Assembly: GCA_903917565.1 (NCBI GenBank)
Contig: CAIXBB010000046.1
Coordinates: forward strand, 46,472 to 110,471
Direction of reading: 5' to 3'
Source: an uncultured cyanobacterium
GTDB taxonomy: Bacteria > Cyanobacteriota > Cyanobacteriia > PCC-6307 > Cyanobiaceae
Length of the DNA stretch: 64,000 nucleotides
Below the pieces are notes generated by a model, which made no database searches, was not told where the DNA came from, and saw only the letters and a list, made by a program, of their open reading frames with translations. Both the position numbers and the translations under genes were made by a program. Positions 63,926-64,000 of this stretch are shown here, one piece after another; the first letter of the stretch is position 1, and each line of letters opens with the position of its first letter.

Positions 63926-64000
63926 ATGCGTCGCTACAGCGAGGCCGTCAAGGCTGATGTGAGGAGGCGGATGACCCCGCCGCAACGGCAGAGCGTGGCC
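63926..64000 (+). mobile_element. Start of a transposase gene (helix-turn-helix ORF), cut by the window edge
   Basis: ATG 63926 opens 25 codons that reach the window end: MRRYSEAVKADVRRRM, then TPPQRQSVA. This closely resembles the N-terminus of the helix-turn-helix transposase protein common as the first ORF of IS3-like elements, where a DNA-binding helix follows. The element's left end is presumably near 63880-63925, but I cannot define an inverted repeat without the other end. Family assignment rests on only 25 residues. Confidence 0.65.

Overview
The window is a stretch of chromosome from a high-GC cyanobacterium, most likely a Cyanobium/Synechococcus-type picocyanobacterium. The clearest evidence is chlorophyll synthase (chlG), a PetP-like cytochrome b6f protein, the ClpR/ClpP pair, Ycf46, cyanobacterial YidC with its extracytoplasmic insert, DUF2808 and DUF4359 proteins, a luminal pentapeptide-repeat protein, and scattered GCGATCGC (HIP1) octamers. 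Genes are tightly packed; many neighbours overlap by 4 to 14 bases, so operons are easy to read.

Layout. 1-6.1 kb: a protein-export and ribosome-maturation block (3' part of sppA, aroH, a DUF2808 protein, rpmH-rnpA-PH protein-yidC-DUF177-ycf46). 6.1-13.6 kb: an accessory island with lower GC in places. It holds an autotransporter-like outer-membrane protein, an intact class V aminotransferase, an MscS channel, a decayed second copy of the aminotransferase, and an aquaporin. 13.7-24.4 kb: murE, a glutaredoxin-like protein, yidD, rpsD, an MFS transporter, a methyltransferase, trpC-lpdA-SpoU methylase, tRNA-Leu(CAG) and murA. 24.4-32.9 kb: tRNA-Leu(CAA)-argD-folC-pentapeptide protein, an overlapping DUF4359/amidohydrolase/FAD-oxidoreductase cluster, tRNA-His, and a dipeptide epimerase-DUF1611 pair. 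33-46 kb: miaB, ddl, ftsQ, ftsZ, SRP RNA, panB, hemW, a PIN/TRAM protein, clpR-clpP, ilvC, a membrane protein and cobD. 46-53 kb: sugar transferase and glycosyltransferase, tRNA-Ser, comEC, a bile-acid-symporter-family transporter and an outer-membrane protein. 53-62 kb: glyQ, menG/ubiE, hisF, petP, chlG, a class A PBP, rsmB, an alkyltransferase-like protein and trmH. 62-64 kb: a lower-GC end with a RgpF-like/methyltransferase fusion beside the first 25 codons of a transposase that runs off the window.

Common themes are cell-wall synthesis and division (murE, murA, ddl, ftsQ, ftsZ, PBP, possibly D-amino-acid salvage by the epimerase/DUF1611 pair), membrane protein biogenesis (yidC, yidD, SRP RNA), amino-acid and cofactor synthesis, and RNA modification. 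I found no CRISPR array, rRNA operon, prophage or defence island. The parts most worth a second look are the aminotransferase duplication-and-decay island, the autotransporter, the epimerase/DUF1611 pair, and the RgpF-methyltransferase fusion next to the mobile element.
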